In this document: positions 23,261 to 35,599 of the stretch, piece after piece
Layout of the letters: each line of letters begins with the position of its first letter
Position numbering within the stretch: position 1 is the stretch's first letter
Source of the DNA: Artemia franciscana
Taxonomy: Eukaryota > Arthropoda > Branchiopoda > Anostraca > Artemiidae
Length of the DNA stretch: 64,000 nucleotides
NCBI RefSeq assembly: GCF_032884065.1
Contig: NC_088868.1
Span: 5,521,647 to 5,585,646 of the forward strand
Direction: 5' to 3'
Translations under genes and position numbers: made by a program
The notes under the pieces: generated by a model
The model's input: the letters and a program-made list of their open reading frames with translations, nothing else
Databases searched by the model: none
Told to the model about the DNA's origin: nothing

Positions 23261-23410
23261 GTGAAAGATGTTGCTATCGATAAGCCACCTTATTTTAAGC
23301 CATGGAAAAGGCTGGAACATTTGATGCAAGAAAAGAAGATATACATAAGCAATGATCATTTTAAGAGGCCTACCTATTATAATATTTTATGCGGCTATCA
23401 AAAAGTTTAA
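23261..23410 (+). CDS. gene 1 exon C: C-terminal 49 codons and stop
   Basis: The strong acceptor CTTTTTTTTTCAG (to 23260) is followed by 49 codons and TAA. The peptide starts VKDVAIDKPPYFKPWKRLEH and ends CGYQKV. The phase matches exon B exactly (both phase 0). It has no membrane segment, and with the exon B tail it forms a soluble domain rich in aromatic and basic residues. The exon sits 85 bases downstream of the Helitron array. AT-rich sequence after the stop may hold the 3' UTR, though I see no clear poly(A) signal to choose. Confidence 0.7.
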   Translation: MKDVAIDKPPYFKPWKRLEHLMQEKKIYISNDHFKRPTYYNILCGYQKV

Positions 23411-24310
23411 ATATAAAATAGTGGCGGAAAATTTGAAATTTTTAAGCATTTGCAATCAAGGTAGGTTTTCTCTTTAGCCTATATATAAGTGCTAATCCAT
23501 AAAATATTTTGCTGTCTTCGTTGAAGATATTGTGAAATTCCGAAGTAAAAAAAATGTATAATTTAGAATAGTTTATCTTTGTAATTAGATTTTATGATTA
23601 TATTTCGTGTAATTATATTTTCCTTTGTAAATGTAATTATATTTTTAAAGGTACAATTTGATTACAAAACTAAAATTTTATTTTGGTACAAAATCTTGAA
23701 GTGAAGGAAGGTTTTTTATTTCTATGATATTAAAGACATGTTTCATTCACAATAAAAATAAAAAGCCCTCTATATAGAATAAAATATAAAGTAATATATA
23801 AAGCCTTCTATATAGAATAAAAATAATAAAAATTTGAAGCTATATATATATATATTTTTTGTGAGTACGGAGTAAGCAGTAGTTGTTATTGCGTGGTAAA
23901 TGAGTCTTTGAAATATTTGAATTCAAAGCTGAATAATTTACCAAAGGTTTTGGATATGATTTTTGAACAAAGGGAAGTACTTATTAATTTTGTGAGAACT
24001 TTAATTACTCTTTTATGAAAAAAAAGTGATAAGAGTTAGGGTGGGATTATTAGAGATGCATTAGAAAGCCTAGTCGATTTTTTTTGTGATGATAGTCTCA
24101 AATGAAAATTCAAGTCCGGTTTATCAAGAGCTCATTTTTGGGCCTCTCTCAAAAATGATTAACTGTTACTGCCCCCATAGTGGTTAATTAAACCTAATTA
24201 ATTAAAACTCGGTACCGCTCTCGGCTTGACATAGATGCATCTCTCCATCTTGCAATAACATCATTGAAACCGAACATACATCATGATGTCAAATATATAT
24301 ATATATATAT
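23411..24310. other. 3' flank of gene 1, no further gene seen
   Basis: AT-rich sequence. AATAAAATATAAAG-like words near 23778-23822 could be polyadenylation signals but are not unique enough to choose. Confidence 0.4.
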
Positions 24311-24311
24311 A

Positions 24312-24635
24312 CTAGCTGTTGGGGTGGCGTTCGCGCCACCCCAACACCTAGTTGGTGGGGGCGCTTCGGAAAAACAATCTGTATTCAGATCTATACCTTA
24401 TTATTCTAATGATTGCCCTTGAGCTTTGTTGATGGTGATTGCTAATCGAACATTCCCTGTGTCCCCGTCGTCATTTATATATCCCCCTGTGCCCCCCGGC
24501 GTCCCCGTTGTTGTTGTTTCCCTGTGTCCCTGATTGCTAATCGAACATTCCCTGTGTCCCGGTCGCTTTCTCTTTGAGTGTCCCGGTCGTCATTTATATT
24601 CCCTATTGTGTCCCTGTGTCCCACCTGTAAATATA

Positions 24636-24734
<99 letters not shown>

Positions 24735-25123
24735 TTATATATTTTTAACTACGTAAAACTTGCGAATATACAACATTCTTGGCTGTCCCATTGTCTGTGC
24801 ATATAAATAGATTGTCAGGTTTACCGACTCTTGAACATGCAATATATAATTTTCCATGGGTAAAACAATCTGTATTCAGATCTATACCTCATTATTCTAA
24901 TGATTGCCCTTGAGCTTTGTTGATGGTGATTGCTAATCGAACATTCCTTGCGTCCCGGTCGCTTTCTCTTTGAGTGTCCCGGTCGTCATCTATATTCCCT
25001 ATGTCCCGGTGTTCCGGTCGTCATTTGTGTCCCGATGTCCCGGTCTTTAATCTCGTCAGTCGACAAACATGACGTCAGTCGACACACAAACATGACGTCA
25101 CCTGACACACACACACAGACAAC

Positions 25124-25190
<67 letters not shown>
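24312..25190 (-). mobile_element. non-autonomous Helitron, rearranged
   Basis: On the minus strand the 3' CTAG (24312-24315) and hairpin are intact, but the second hairpin is fused to helicase-tail sequence at about 24360. A second copy of the 3' subterminal region with a TA run (24636-24735) and helicase tail (24755-24930) follows. The 5' part has TGACGTCA motifs near 25068 and 25095 and ends in a TA run (25130-25190). It is two partial elements fused. Confidence 0.75.
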
Positions 25191-25194
<4 letters not shown>

Positions 25195-25920
25195 CAAATC
25201 CGTATTAGTGGTATACTAAATAAAAAATGACATGTTTAGTGGTCCATGGTCGATGACAATTGCTGTGCTATAATACTAGGTTCATAGGCCTTGAAAACAT
25301 AGCAAAGTGTTTTGACAACTTAATGGAGTAGAAACTGGTGCTAGTTCGGACAAAAGAGATTACTAACGCCATCTAATATTTATTGTTTCTAGGCATTTTT
25401 TAAAGCTTCATAAATTTCAGGAGTTGAGACCAGACACTACCTCACTAATTTTGCCAATTATACCATTTGCACTAGTTCTCTTTTCGACACTAACGCCATT
25501 TTCCACGCTTGTAAGTTATCCATGCCATTTGAAACGCAGCTCAAACTAATATAGCATCCTACCATTTCTTGAAATTTCATTAGTTATCAAAATAGCTAAG
25601 GGTATGGGTATTGTCCCGTTGGGATAATGCCCATGTCCTGTTACATAATACGAGTCCGACTTATCTCTGATCTCCTAAGATAATTTCACTGACTTTCATA
25701 GTCTAATCCTAAGGCCGTATACAGGGGGGGGGGTCTGAAGTCCCTCCCGAAATTTTTATTTGAATCGTAACGACGCAAAAAATACATATAAGAAAAATTT
25801 GATGCGTTTTTAAAAGCTGTTTATTGTAACGTCACCCTCTTCGTACGCCAATGACTGATCCGACCTAAAATTTTGTGGAAATCCGCAACTTTATTTGTTT
25901 TTAAACTCTTTTATCAGACT
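25191..25920. other. intergenic DNA, nothing recognised
   Basis: Unremarkable except for a poly-G run near 25723. No supported gene. Confidence 0.4.
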
Positions 25921-26355
25921 ATGAAATTAGAACTAGGTCAGTCGGTAGAATAGACACTGTCAAACAAAAGAAACAAATATGAAATTAAGACTAGGTTAGT
26001 CTGCAGAATAGTGGAATAGACGTAGAATAGTAGAATAGACACTGTCAAACAAAAGAAACAAATATGAAATTAAGACTAGGTTAGTCTGCAGAATAGTGGA
26101 ATAGACGTAGAATAGTAGAATAGACACTGTCAAACAAAAGAAACAAATATGAAATTAAGACTAGGTTAGTCTGCGGAATAGTGGAATAGACGTAGAATAG
26201 TAGAATAGATACTGTCAAACAAAAGAAACAAATATGAAATTAAGACTAGGTTAGTCTGCAGAATTGTGGAATAGACGTAGAATAGTAGAATAGACACTGT
26301 CAAACAAAAGAAACAAATATGAAATTAAGACTAGGCTAGTCTGCAGAATAGTGGC
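25921..26355. repeat. 85-bp tandem array, about 5 units
   Basis: GAAATTAAGACTAGGTTAGT recurs at 25981, 26066, 26151, 26236 and 26321, exactly 85 bases apart. Only a few substitutions separate the units, so the array is young. The stretch 26356-27150 after it holds nothing recognised. Confidence 0.93.
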
Positions 26356-27149
26356 AAAATGCAACAACTATGATTAGTTTTGCTCTTAGCAGAAGCCAAT
26401 CTTTTATTATGAGCAAATGAGTTAAAGTAAACAAATCGACAAATAAATTACACTCTATCAAAATTTTCCTTTCAAGCTCTATCCAATTACTTTTATGACT
26501 CTACATCATCGGTTCCCAACTGATTTTGAGTCATGCCTCACCCGGGTATTTCTAAACTCCTGATATCCCCTCTCCTCGTCATATTAGAATTTTGCTACTC
26601 AAAATTTTACGAATATTCACTTGAAGGAAACTTAAAAGACCGTTAACTGAGTACGTTTTCTGAGTCATGTTTTTAATATAATGTTAGTTTAGTATGCTAA
26701 TTATGCCAAATTTTTGTCTGTATACAGCATCTTTTATGCAATGTACGATGTCATTGTAATAATTACGTCGTATCTTCTTTTCTGTTCAAATAAATATTAG
26801 TGTGACGTCATTCACATGATTTTTTTCTTCAAAATTTGGGTTCTAGAGCATAGTCAACGGAAGGGCCCACGTCCTGCGCATGACCCATAAAAATAAAGCC
26901 ATACTCCACTGGTGAGGCCTCTGCCCCACGCTGGGAATCACGGCTCTAGATAGTGTTAATTGTTTGTTTTTTTATCTAGAACACGAACTTGATTTTCGGC
27001 TCTTACAAGTTTCCTATACCCTTTGGTTCAACCTTTATTAAAGTTGCATTGTATTCTAAGTTTATCCGGTGCTGGGATCCATGGTTGATATACAAGATCC
27101 CAATACTATGTCAAGGCTAATATATTTGGATCCCATGCTTGATACATAG

Positions 27150-27260
27150 TAGTAGTAGTAGTAAGACGGCACTAGACCTTGAAGGTCCAAACCGGCGGTG
27201 CTGATCTCCGTTTCATGACCCTTCAGCTAGGAAGTGCAATGGGGGGCATGGTTGATACAT
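27150..27260 (-). mobile_element. SINE 3' fragment
   Basis: This is the tail half of the SINE seen at 6925-7225. Shared words are CCGGCGGTGCTGATCTCCGT and GGAAGTGCAATGGGGG. It ends in five AGT trinucleotides at about 27146-27162 (plus strand). The tRNA-like head is missing. Confidence 0.75.
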
Positions 27261-27275
27261 GTCTACGCAGATTGT

Positions 27276-27476
27276 TTAAAGTATTGTGCAAAACCATGCA
27301 TTGCCCTGGACATGATTATTCACAAGTGAGTATTTCCTGTAGGGGCTTTTCCCACAGCTGTAAAAACAGGATTTAGGCTGCTGTTGATACTGCAGGAATC
27401 TCTGTTTTCGTAAAAGTTGCTGGTGTTTTTCCACTAAGGCAGGATTCCATGGATTAGGTGACGGAGTCTTGTATTC
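27276..27476 (-). CDS. gene 2 probable terminal exon
   Basis: On the minus strand the acceptor TATATATTTCAG (from 27488 to 27477) is followed by a 66-codon frame ending in TAA at 27278-27276. It starts EYKTPSPNPWNPALVEKHQQ and is rich in Gln, Lys and Pro with no ankyrin signature. It begins in phase 0, as required by the preceding exon at 33465-33545. The last part borders the SINE tail at 27260, so an insertion may have created this stop; a GTGAAT at about 27326 is a weak alternative donor. Assignment to gene 2 is inference from strand and phase. Confidence 0.45.
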   Translation of the reverse strand, partial: EYKTPSPNPWNPALVEKHQQLLRKQRFLQYQQQPKSCFYSCGKSPYRKYSLVNNHVQGNAWFCTIL

Positions 27477-27479
27477 CTG

Positions 27480-28160
27480 AAATATATATGTATAATAAAG
27501 GATGTAGAGGTGGTTTTAGGGATAGGACAGAGGGCGTTATTTCAACGGGCGCAGGAATTTTAGGGAGGCAACATTTGGAACAAATAACCTAACAGTTATA
27601 ATTATTTTGTAGTTTTTGAAGGTTTATGTTTATCAAAATAAAGTAAAGGGCACAGTTAATAAGTGAAAATAATTAATTAAAAATATAATATAATAGTGGT
27701 AATTAGATAATTAGATAACAATTAATACTAGTTAAATAAAAAAATACAGATTAACTGATCGATTGAAAATAATATTGTTCTTTAATCGAAATTTTGTGCG
27801 ATACAGGGGGAGAGGCTAATCAAGATTTTGAACCGGGCGCTAAGGGAGGCCAGAATCGTCATTAAAAATGGAAAAAGAAGTAATTTAGCATATAAATAGA
27901 TTCTGGATATGGTTACCCTTGATGTTTGGAACAAATTACCATCTGCGCTTTTAAAGTGCTATATTTTTTAATTTTTTAAAATATTTTTTTAATTTTATTA
28001 AAAAATTCTATATTTTTTAATTAATATATTCTATATTTAAAAATATAAATATAAAATATAAATATAAAATATAAAAAAATATAAAATATAAAAATATATT
28101 CTACATTTTTTCTATTTTTTCGTAGTGCTTCTGAACTCTGTTCAGAAGCACTCGTTAAAA
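27480..28160. other. AT-rich DNA with LINE scrap and a perfect hairpin
   Basis: At 27898-27972 (+) the words DVWNKLPSALLKC are another C-terminal LINE scrap of the WN.LP type. At 28124-28152 a perfect 13-bp hairpin (AGTGCTTCTGAAC, TCT loop) follows an AT-only stretch (27960-28105). Confidence 0.5.
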
Positions 28161-31100
28161 CGTATTGAATTAATAATTTACTTACTGTATTTTAGAGCTC
28201 AACATTTTGTAATTTATACTTTTTCAGACAGAAAATCTTTTGTTTTTTATTTATTAGTTTAAGCCAGCTTTGCTTTGCTTTTTTGCTTTGCTTTGTTTCG
28301 AAGTTTTGATGGGTTTACAAGACTTTGTTTATTTTTCATTTTGTCGCAACAAATTCATTTTGATTCTCAAATCGCGTTCAGTTGAACGTAATAATTAACG
28401 CTTATTCAAAAAATTTTGGCATTTAATTACAGATTTTAGGCTAATTAATAAAAATGATGGAATCAATAATAATGATGAGAAAAAGAGCCGTGTTTGAATT
28501 AGCAGCTCTGTTGGTCTGACGAGGAACGAGAGGCGTTCGAATTGTACAATGTTGACGTTGTGTCGCCTATACGCAATGAAAAGGGAACTAAATTAAGAGT
28601 AAACTAAATTAAATTTAGAGTAAATTTGTACTCATAACAAATGAAGCTGGAACTGGATTAAGAATATATAAGCAGGCAATAATTCAGAAAACTTTTTTTT
28701 TCTGACGACAGAAAAAAGATGTTTTGTTTGTTAACATGAAAAATAATAAATTCAATAAATAATAAGCAGTAGATTTAAAACGGAAGTTGAATTGATGACG
28801 TTGTTAAAGCACCAAGGCCGTCAAAATGAAAATATTTTTTAACTCCTGCTCCATCTTCAGTTTATTCATACCTGAAAACACGGTTTTTTTACTTTTTTTT
28901 AGTTGTTTTGCAACTATTAAGATTTTCTCGTTGTGGAAATTCTCCCCTTTGTCAACCCACTTGGATTGCCAAAAAAAAACAAGAAGACATCCTTTTTTAC
29001 AAAAAGTTCAACTCAACATTCTAACACCAAAGTTATCTGCAGCTTATCATCGACCATCCCAATCAAGAGGGCGGTACAACCGTTGTGTTCAATCGGGCTA
29101 TTGAATAGATATAGGCTAGGGAAAATATAAAGTAATAAAAGTTATATTATTAAACCAGACGAAAATAAGGACTCTATTGATATAAGGACTCTATCAATAC
29201 TGAACTTAAGGGATAAATATAACAGAACATGATAGCCTAATTTGTCTTTCTAGAAATATGTTTTTTTAGGTAATTCTATTAAGTTTTTAATCTAGAATAA
29301 TATCAATTCATTTTTAGCACAGCTTAGATTTATGGCAGTTTTTGTCTTTTGCCACAGCAATCAGGAAAGTTAGTTTCTAGAACTCAATGATATATTTTTT
29401 TTTTTTTTTCATTTTCCTTGTGTTTTTTAGCACACGTTCTTTATTTTGAAACTTGGTGCCCTGCTACGCATAAAACCACCTAACCGTATTTTTTTCATTT
29501 AAAGTAGAATAGATTCATTTTATTTGCCAAAAAGAGTATGGCGATCAGTTTTATTACTATTATTCACTACTCCCTAGTACTCACTAGCATTACTCCCTAG
29601 TATTCATTGCTAGAGAAAATTCAGGTAGGGGCTCGTACTTTCTCTTACGAAGTATCTTTAATTTTGAGTATTCCTTCTCCTTTGATATTGTTTAAAAAAA
29701 CTCGATCTAGAGGGGTAAGACTTGGACAAAAAGGACTCCCCCTGAGGACGCTTGAGTTAAGCTTTTCGAGGGAGGAAGTTCTTCTTGGAGGTTCAAGGAT
29801 ACAATATATCCGACATGATTTGATATCCTGACTCATGGATTGCAAAGTGTAGATATCGAGGACCTTGAATGTATATTAGAAAGGGCTAGCTTATTACAAA
29901 ATTTATAGACTTGTTTTGGTCCCGCCCATTCCTCAAATAATTACTCCCTAACCTTCTTTGATGTTTAGTGTGTCCTTGGTGCTACCTTTAGCGACATATT
30001 GCAGATGAAACATTGAAAAAAATCTAATTAAAATATCAAAATTAATTTCTGAGGGACCTTATAAAGATTTTGTAGTTTGACTGGGACCAATGTTAGATCA
30101 AATCAACTCACACCAACATTACGCTTCCAGGGTTCGCGAATTATTGTCAGGTAAAATTGAACATACCGTAAAGAGAACTCAATAATAGGGAAAAGAAAAA
30201 TAATTGGAAATGTCTGAAAGAAGGGATCGTCTAAACCACATCCTATGTAGACACCAGTTTTGTTGAGTCGTATCTTGCCCATAGAAGGATTTCAACACGC
30301 ATCTTTTTGACTAGGCGTTACCCTGCGGCGCTCCCACAGCCAATCAGCGCGACCAGATCTTGGCTCTATTCCTGGAGTGGCTCTATTCCACCAATCAGCG
30401 CGGAAAGATCTTAGCTCTATTCCTATGTCGCGACGATAGCTGTGTGTTGCTTTTGAAAAATGTTTGCGCAACTGGTGTCTATATTGGCTGTGATCTAAAT
30501 ATTGAACTCCAAAATAATTATGAACAAAATGATAGATGAAAAATGGCAAATAAATAATGAACAAGAAATGTTAAATCAAGTAAAGTTAACTGTGTAATGT
30601 ATTTTCAATTCTTGAATATTTTAGACTCACCACTACAGTTTGCACCTTTTTGTTACCATTGCTAATGTCTCCCACGCTAACATTGGTGTCAAATCACGGA
30701 AATTTAGAGGGGGAGGGGTTGTCTTTCCAATATCTCGGTATAGGGGCAATTTAGTATTTTTTTTTTCGATTTTTGCAATATGAACACCAAATAAAGCCAT
30801 TTTCTGAAGAAAATACCAAAACAAAGGTATTTTCACAAAAGAGGGTAAATAACTGTCTCTTCCTACCTATTTAACGCCATTGCTGGCTAAAAAAATATAT
30901 ATAACCCAGAATTGGTAGAGTAAGGTATACGTCGAAACTCACCTGAATTACTTGAATGTTGTTCAGACTTAAAATGGCAAGAAACCCAATATTCAACAAC
31001 GATCACATCTCACAAATGAAACTAAAAACCATAAATAACCCATTCAACATTTTTTTTTTTATAGCAAAGGTCAAGCCTTACTGTTGGCCTTGTTTTATCT

Positions 31101-31970
31101 ACAGTAGGAGTTGAAAAAACAGAAAATTGTTCGTAAAAATAACCTTTTTAGGGGGGGGGGGCTTTGCTCCTAATATAAAGAGGAATAAACTTATTCAAGA
31201 ACAGTTTAATAAAATACTAATTACTACCTTTGGCTAAAACCCGAATGATACAAAACATAATGCAAACACTAAAATTTTGTTTATTTCCAAATATTAAAGA
31301 AATAACGCTTAAAGAAATGACCGGAATCACCAAAACAAAATGTTGTAACTCCGCTCTACACGGCCGCTTTCTCTAGCCTAGTATACTCTAACTCATCGCC
31401 ACCCTAGAAATATATTTGGAAAATACTTAAGTTGATTTGTGATGATGTTTCAGATATAGCAAAAATTGAAGAATTCTCTTGGCCTAATTTACATTATGTG
31501 GTCACAATCTCGAGTTAATAGTAATTTCTTTTTTTAATTTTTGTATTCTAATTTTCATGCTGATGGTTTCAAAGCGATTCTACGGAAGTTTCAAGGTTAA
31601 CTCTTTCAGAAAGTAAAAAAAAAAAAAATGTTGTTTAAGAATATTTCAATGAAGTGTATAATTTTGTAAGCGTCGGAGACAACAAACACAAGGTAGCCCT
31701 CATAGCCTCTTACAACCAAATTCACAACTTCCAGTTGCCTTCATCCCCTTTCGGAACCCATTGCAATTTTCAACTTGATTGTCATTGCCGTTCATGGGGT
31801 ATTAAAGACCGACTCCCTAGCAGGTATAATTCCTTTTACCTTGAGTAAAATTTTCCAACTCTGGTAGATTAACAGCCTAGGTACTACTGCAATAAAAACA
31901 AAATATCACAGTAACACACAACATCACAATCACAAACAAAATCCTTACCTATGGTACTTTATATTATATA
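28161..31970. other. gene 2 intron, nothing firmly recognised
   Basis: No phase-compatible exon was found. Small features are poly-T near 29394-29411, a duplicated segment around CCAATCAGCGCG with AGATCTTAGCTCTATTCC (30338-30425), and open frames at 28826-29104 and 29607-29831 (+) that look coding but match nothing I know. Confidence 0.4.
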
Positions 31971-32979
31971 CTAGCTGTTGGGGTGGCGCTTTGCGCCACC
32001 CCAACACCTAGTTGGTGGGGGCGCTTCGCGCCCCCCCAAGCCCCCCGCGCGCGTAAGTCGTTACGCGCCATTGTAGTTGTGTCCCTGTGTCCTACCTGTG
32101 AATATAGATAGATATATGTATATATATATATATATATATTTTTAACTACGTAAAACTTGCGAATATACAACATTCTTGGCTGTCCCATTGTCTTTGCATA
32201 TAAATAGATTGTCAGGTTTACCGACTCTTGAACATGCAACATATAATTGTCCATGGGAAAAACAATCTGTATCCAGATCTATACCTCATTATTCTAATGA
32301 TTGCCCTTGAGCTATGTTGATGGTGATTGCTAATCGAACATTCCCTGTGTCCCCGTCGTCATTTATATATCCCCCTGTGCCCCCCGGCGTCCCCGTTGTT
32401 GTTGTTTCCCTCTGTCCCGGTCGTCATTTGTGTCCCGGTGTCCCAGTCTGTAATTTCTCTTTGAGTGTCGCGGTCGTCATTTATATTCCCTGTGTCCCGG
32501 TGTCCCGGTCGACATTTTTGTCCCGGTCGTCATTTGTGTTCCGGTTTCCCGGTCTGTAATTTCTCTTTGAGTGTCCTGGTCGTCATTTATATTCCCTGTG
32601 TCCCGGTCGTCATTTGTGTCCCGGTGCTTTGTTGATGGTGATTGCTAATCGAACATTCCTTGTGTCCCGGTCGCTTTCTCTTTGAGTGTCCCGGTCGTCG
32701 TTTATATTCCCTATGTCTCGGTCGTCATTTATGTCCCGATGTCCCGGTCTGTAATTTCGTCAGTCGACAAATATGACGTCAGTCGACACACAAACATGAC
32801 GTCACTCGACAGACACACAGACAACTTATTTTTATATATAGAGATGTCTCGGTGTCCCGGTCGTCATTTGTGTCCCGATTTCCCGGTCTGTAATTTCGTC
32901 AGTCGACAAACATGACGTCAGTCGACACACAAACATGACGTCACTCGACACACAGACAACTTATTTATATATATATAGG
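31971..32979 (-). mobile_element. non-autonomous Helitron, no A-rich filler
   Basis: Minus strand: 3' CTAG at 31971-31974 with both hairpins, a short TA run (about 32110-32140), helicase tail (32140-32325), GGGACAC minisatellite (32330-32750), TGACGTCA motifs (32773, 32798, 32917 and 32938) and a 5' end at about 32979. A second 5' end (CTCTATATATAAAAATAAG) lies inside at about 32843, so the element has two 5' ends in tandem. Confidence 0.8.
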
Positions 32980-33464
32980 TAGATAATGATGGTATGTGAA
33001 ATTAATGTAATATTTATAAAATAAACTTTAATTTATATATTTATTTGATGATAAGTAATAAGAACCGTATTTTATAAAAAAAAAATCACAAAAAAATATG
33101 TATTGGAATTTTAAAAAACTTTAATAACTATGACGCATACATCCCTGGGTGTAATCATTTTAATGTAAATAAAGTTTTTTAAGTTTTTGGGTAAGTATAT
33201 ATTCAGGGGGTCAAAGCGCCATTTTACTCCAGACAAGTTTTGTCTGCATAGTCTATGTTTTTGTAAAGAGGAAGCATCAGTGCTTCCAATAAAAATAATT
33301 ATGAATATCGCATTTTCCTGGGAAAAACAAATTAAAAACCTAATTCTTGGCCCTCCAGGAACTAGCGGACCTTATGCTTAGGTGGCCTAGGTCTTAGTCC
33401 ACGCTTGACACGTCAAGTTACCTGGTGCTGCCGATGATCAAAGAAGAAGAACAAGAAAACTTAC
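32980..33464. other. gene 2 intron, nothing recognised
   Basis: AT-rich; no supported gene or named repeat. Confidence 0.4.
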
Positions 33465-33545
33465 CCTGTTTTTCAAATACTCTAAAAGATTTTCCATCTC
33501 GGGACTTCCTCGAAGGTTACGAAAATCAATTGGCTCCTTATCTTC
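33465..33545 (-). CDS. gene 2 exon: completes ankyrin repeat
   Basis: Minus strand: acceptor GTTTTTTTCAG, then 27 codons reading EDKEPIDFRNLRGSPEMENL... and the donor GTAAGT, phase 0 at both ends. Joined to the preceding exon (53036-53266), the junction reads LDK-EDKEPIDFR. This matches the D.xG.TPLD pattern that closes one ankyrin repeat and opens the next. The intron between them is about 19.5 kb and contains most of the Helitrons of the right half. Confidence 0.65.
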
Positions 33546-33576
33546 CTGAAAAAAACAAAACAAAATAAAATAAAAA

Positions 33577-34660
33577 CAATTTTTTTTGTCATCTCTAATC
33601 GTGGCCAGATCAGCCTATGCAAAGGAGGAGTATTCATTTTACACTCTCTTTTTCTTTTTCTTTTTGTTATCTCCTTTTGCTTTTCAGTATATTTTTTTTC
33701 AGAGATAGAAAATTGCGCTGGTCCCCCCCCAGAAAAACTATAACAAAAATAGGTATTCTCAAAGACTTTTATTGTCAATAGGTGGTAACTAGATATTTTA
33801 AGCATGAAAGTCACTAATGTAAATTTTTGACATTATTAGAACACTTAATGTACCTCTATTTTTTTATTAGTTTTGGTCTTAAGATATAAGGTACATGCAG
33901 AGCCTTTCTTAGGGGAGGGGGCAACCGGAGCAGTTGCTCCCGATGCCATGGCTTGGGGGTGCTGTTGCTGGGGATTTGCCCACTTTGATCCAATTCTTCA
34001 CTTTGATTCGGCTTTTTCGTTGCACTTTGGTCGGGGGGGGGGGGGGGCGTAATTAATTTTGCCCCAGGAACCACCAACCCTAGGAACGGCTCTGGATACA
34101 TATAACATTTTTCAAAAAAACGATTTTCTTTGTCATCCCTAATCGTGCCCAGATCACCCTATACAAGGAGAAGTATTCATTTTACACTCTTTTTTTCTTT
34201 TTTTTTTTGTTATCTCCTTTTAATTTTCAGTATATTTTTTTCAGAGACAGACAATTGCGCTGGTCCCCCTCCCCCAAAAACTATAGCAAAACTGCTATTC
34301 TCAAAGACTTTTATTGTCAATAAAAGTAGTAACTAGATATTTTAAGCTTGAAAGTCACTAATGTAAATTTTTTGACATCGTTAGAACACTTAATGTACCT
34401 CTATTTTTTTTTTTTTATTAATTTTTGTCTTAAGATATAAGATACATGCAGAGTCTTTCCTAGGGGAGGGGGCAACCGGAGCAGTTGCTCCCGATGCCAT
34501 GGCTTGGGGGTGCCGTTGCTGGTGATTTGCCCACTTTGATCCAATTTTTCACTTTGATTCGGCTCTTTCGTTGCACTTTGGTCGGGGGGGGGGGGCTGTA
34601 ATTAATTTTGCCCCAGGAACCACCAACCTTAGGAACGGCTCTGGATACATGTAATATGTT
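33577..34660. repeat. 543-bp tandem duplication in gene 2 intron
   Basis: 33587-34120 is repeated at 34130-34660 with a few percent differences. Shared landmarks are TTGTCATCTCTAATCGTG, GAGCAGTTGCTCCCGATGCC and GGAACGGCTCTGGATACAT, all offset by 543 bases. Both copies hold poly-G/C runs. It starts about 40 bases upstream (in gene sense) of the 33465-33545 exon. Confidence 0.88.
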
Positions 34661-34984
34661 TCCAGCCTATGAATCCTTAAGTATGGAGGAGGTTACTTAG
34701 GAGTCTCCGATGGAGCTTTGGGAAAATGAACCAATTCGAAAAGGAGGAATATCTTTTGAAGAAACGAATTTATGAAAGGGTCTCTTATTTGAGATTAAAG
34801 ACCCTAGATTTGAGATACAAAGAGACAGCACTAGATCCTGGCCTCTAGTTTGTAGATTTCCCATCACGTAGACCATAAGCTACTCAATGAACATATTTCA
34901 GGATTCCTTGTTTTCCGTCAAGGCCCTTCAGCTTAAGATAGCTTCTGCCTATATAAGCTTACCTCAAAGCTTGTAACTATAACT

Positions 34985-35125
34985 AGAATTTGGCACCACT
35001 ACTACTACTAACAACTCACGGCTGCATCAAGCCACCTGAGGCTGAGATAGCTACGTACGCTTCTCTTCTACCCCGGTCTAATCAAAGCATCCCAGTTTAC
35101 ACCCTCTCAAGGTGTAGGATTTATT
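34985..35125 (-). pseudogene. LINE 3' end fragment (copy L3)
   Basis: Same family as 7566-8050. Only the last about 40 codons and the TAG tail remain (plus strand ACTACTACTACTAACAACTC near 34999). 34661-34984 before it holds nothing recognised. Confidence 0.6.
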
Positions 35126-35599
35126 CAGGATAATGAGAAAAGGAGTTTAATTGTTGTCTCGATCTAATCAGCAAGCGCCATAATTCTTGATTGAAGCTCT
35201 ATCAAGCTCAATGCCATGTCATCTTGTGCATCCAACGTATTACTGACTTTTGGCTGGAACTGTAGAAGAATTGAAAATCTGAGATGGCATCAATATTCGA
35301 AACAAAGGAATAAAAAAATGGGAAAAGGATGAAAAATGATGAAAAAAAGTATGCTAATGACATAGGGCTCACCAAAATTGAGACAATGATTTTTTTGAAA
35401 TAACAGTTTATTTTTAACCCTCTAGTAAACACAAGAGAATAGCTGAGTACAAAGAAAAAAGAAAGGAAAACCGCACAAATGTCAAAACTAAAATTACGGA
35501 TGAGTCCATAGTACTGCCCAAGCTTGCCAGGAGCAGACTTTAGCAGGTTAACACGAAGTAGCTCAAGCTTATTGATCACACCAGATGCGCTATAATTAT

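Noticed and set aside
26000..26355. CRISPR-like array from regular 85-base repeats
   Set aside because: Units are contiguous without unique spacers and the DNA is eukaryotic.
29607..29831. 75-codon frame reading KTRSRGVRLGQKGLPLRTLE
   Set aside because: It looks somewhat coding but is also open on the opposite strand. No family or splice structure supports it.
31654..31848. 64-codon frame reading VALIASYNQIHNFQLP
   Set aside because: No recognised domain and no linking exon; kept as unexplained.
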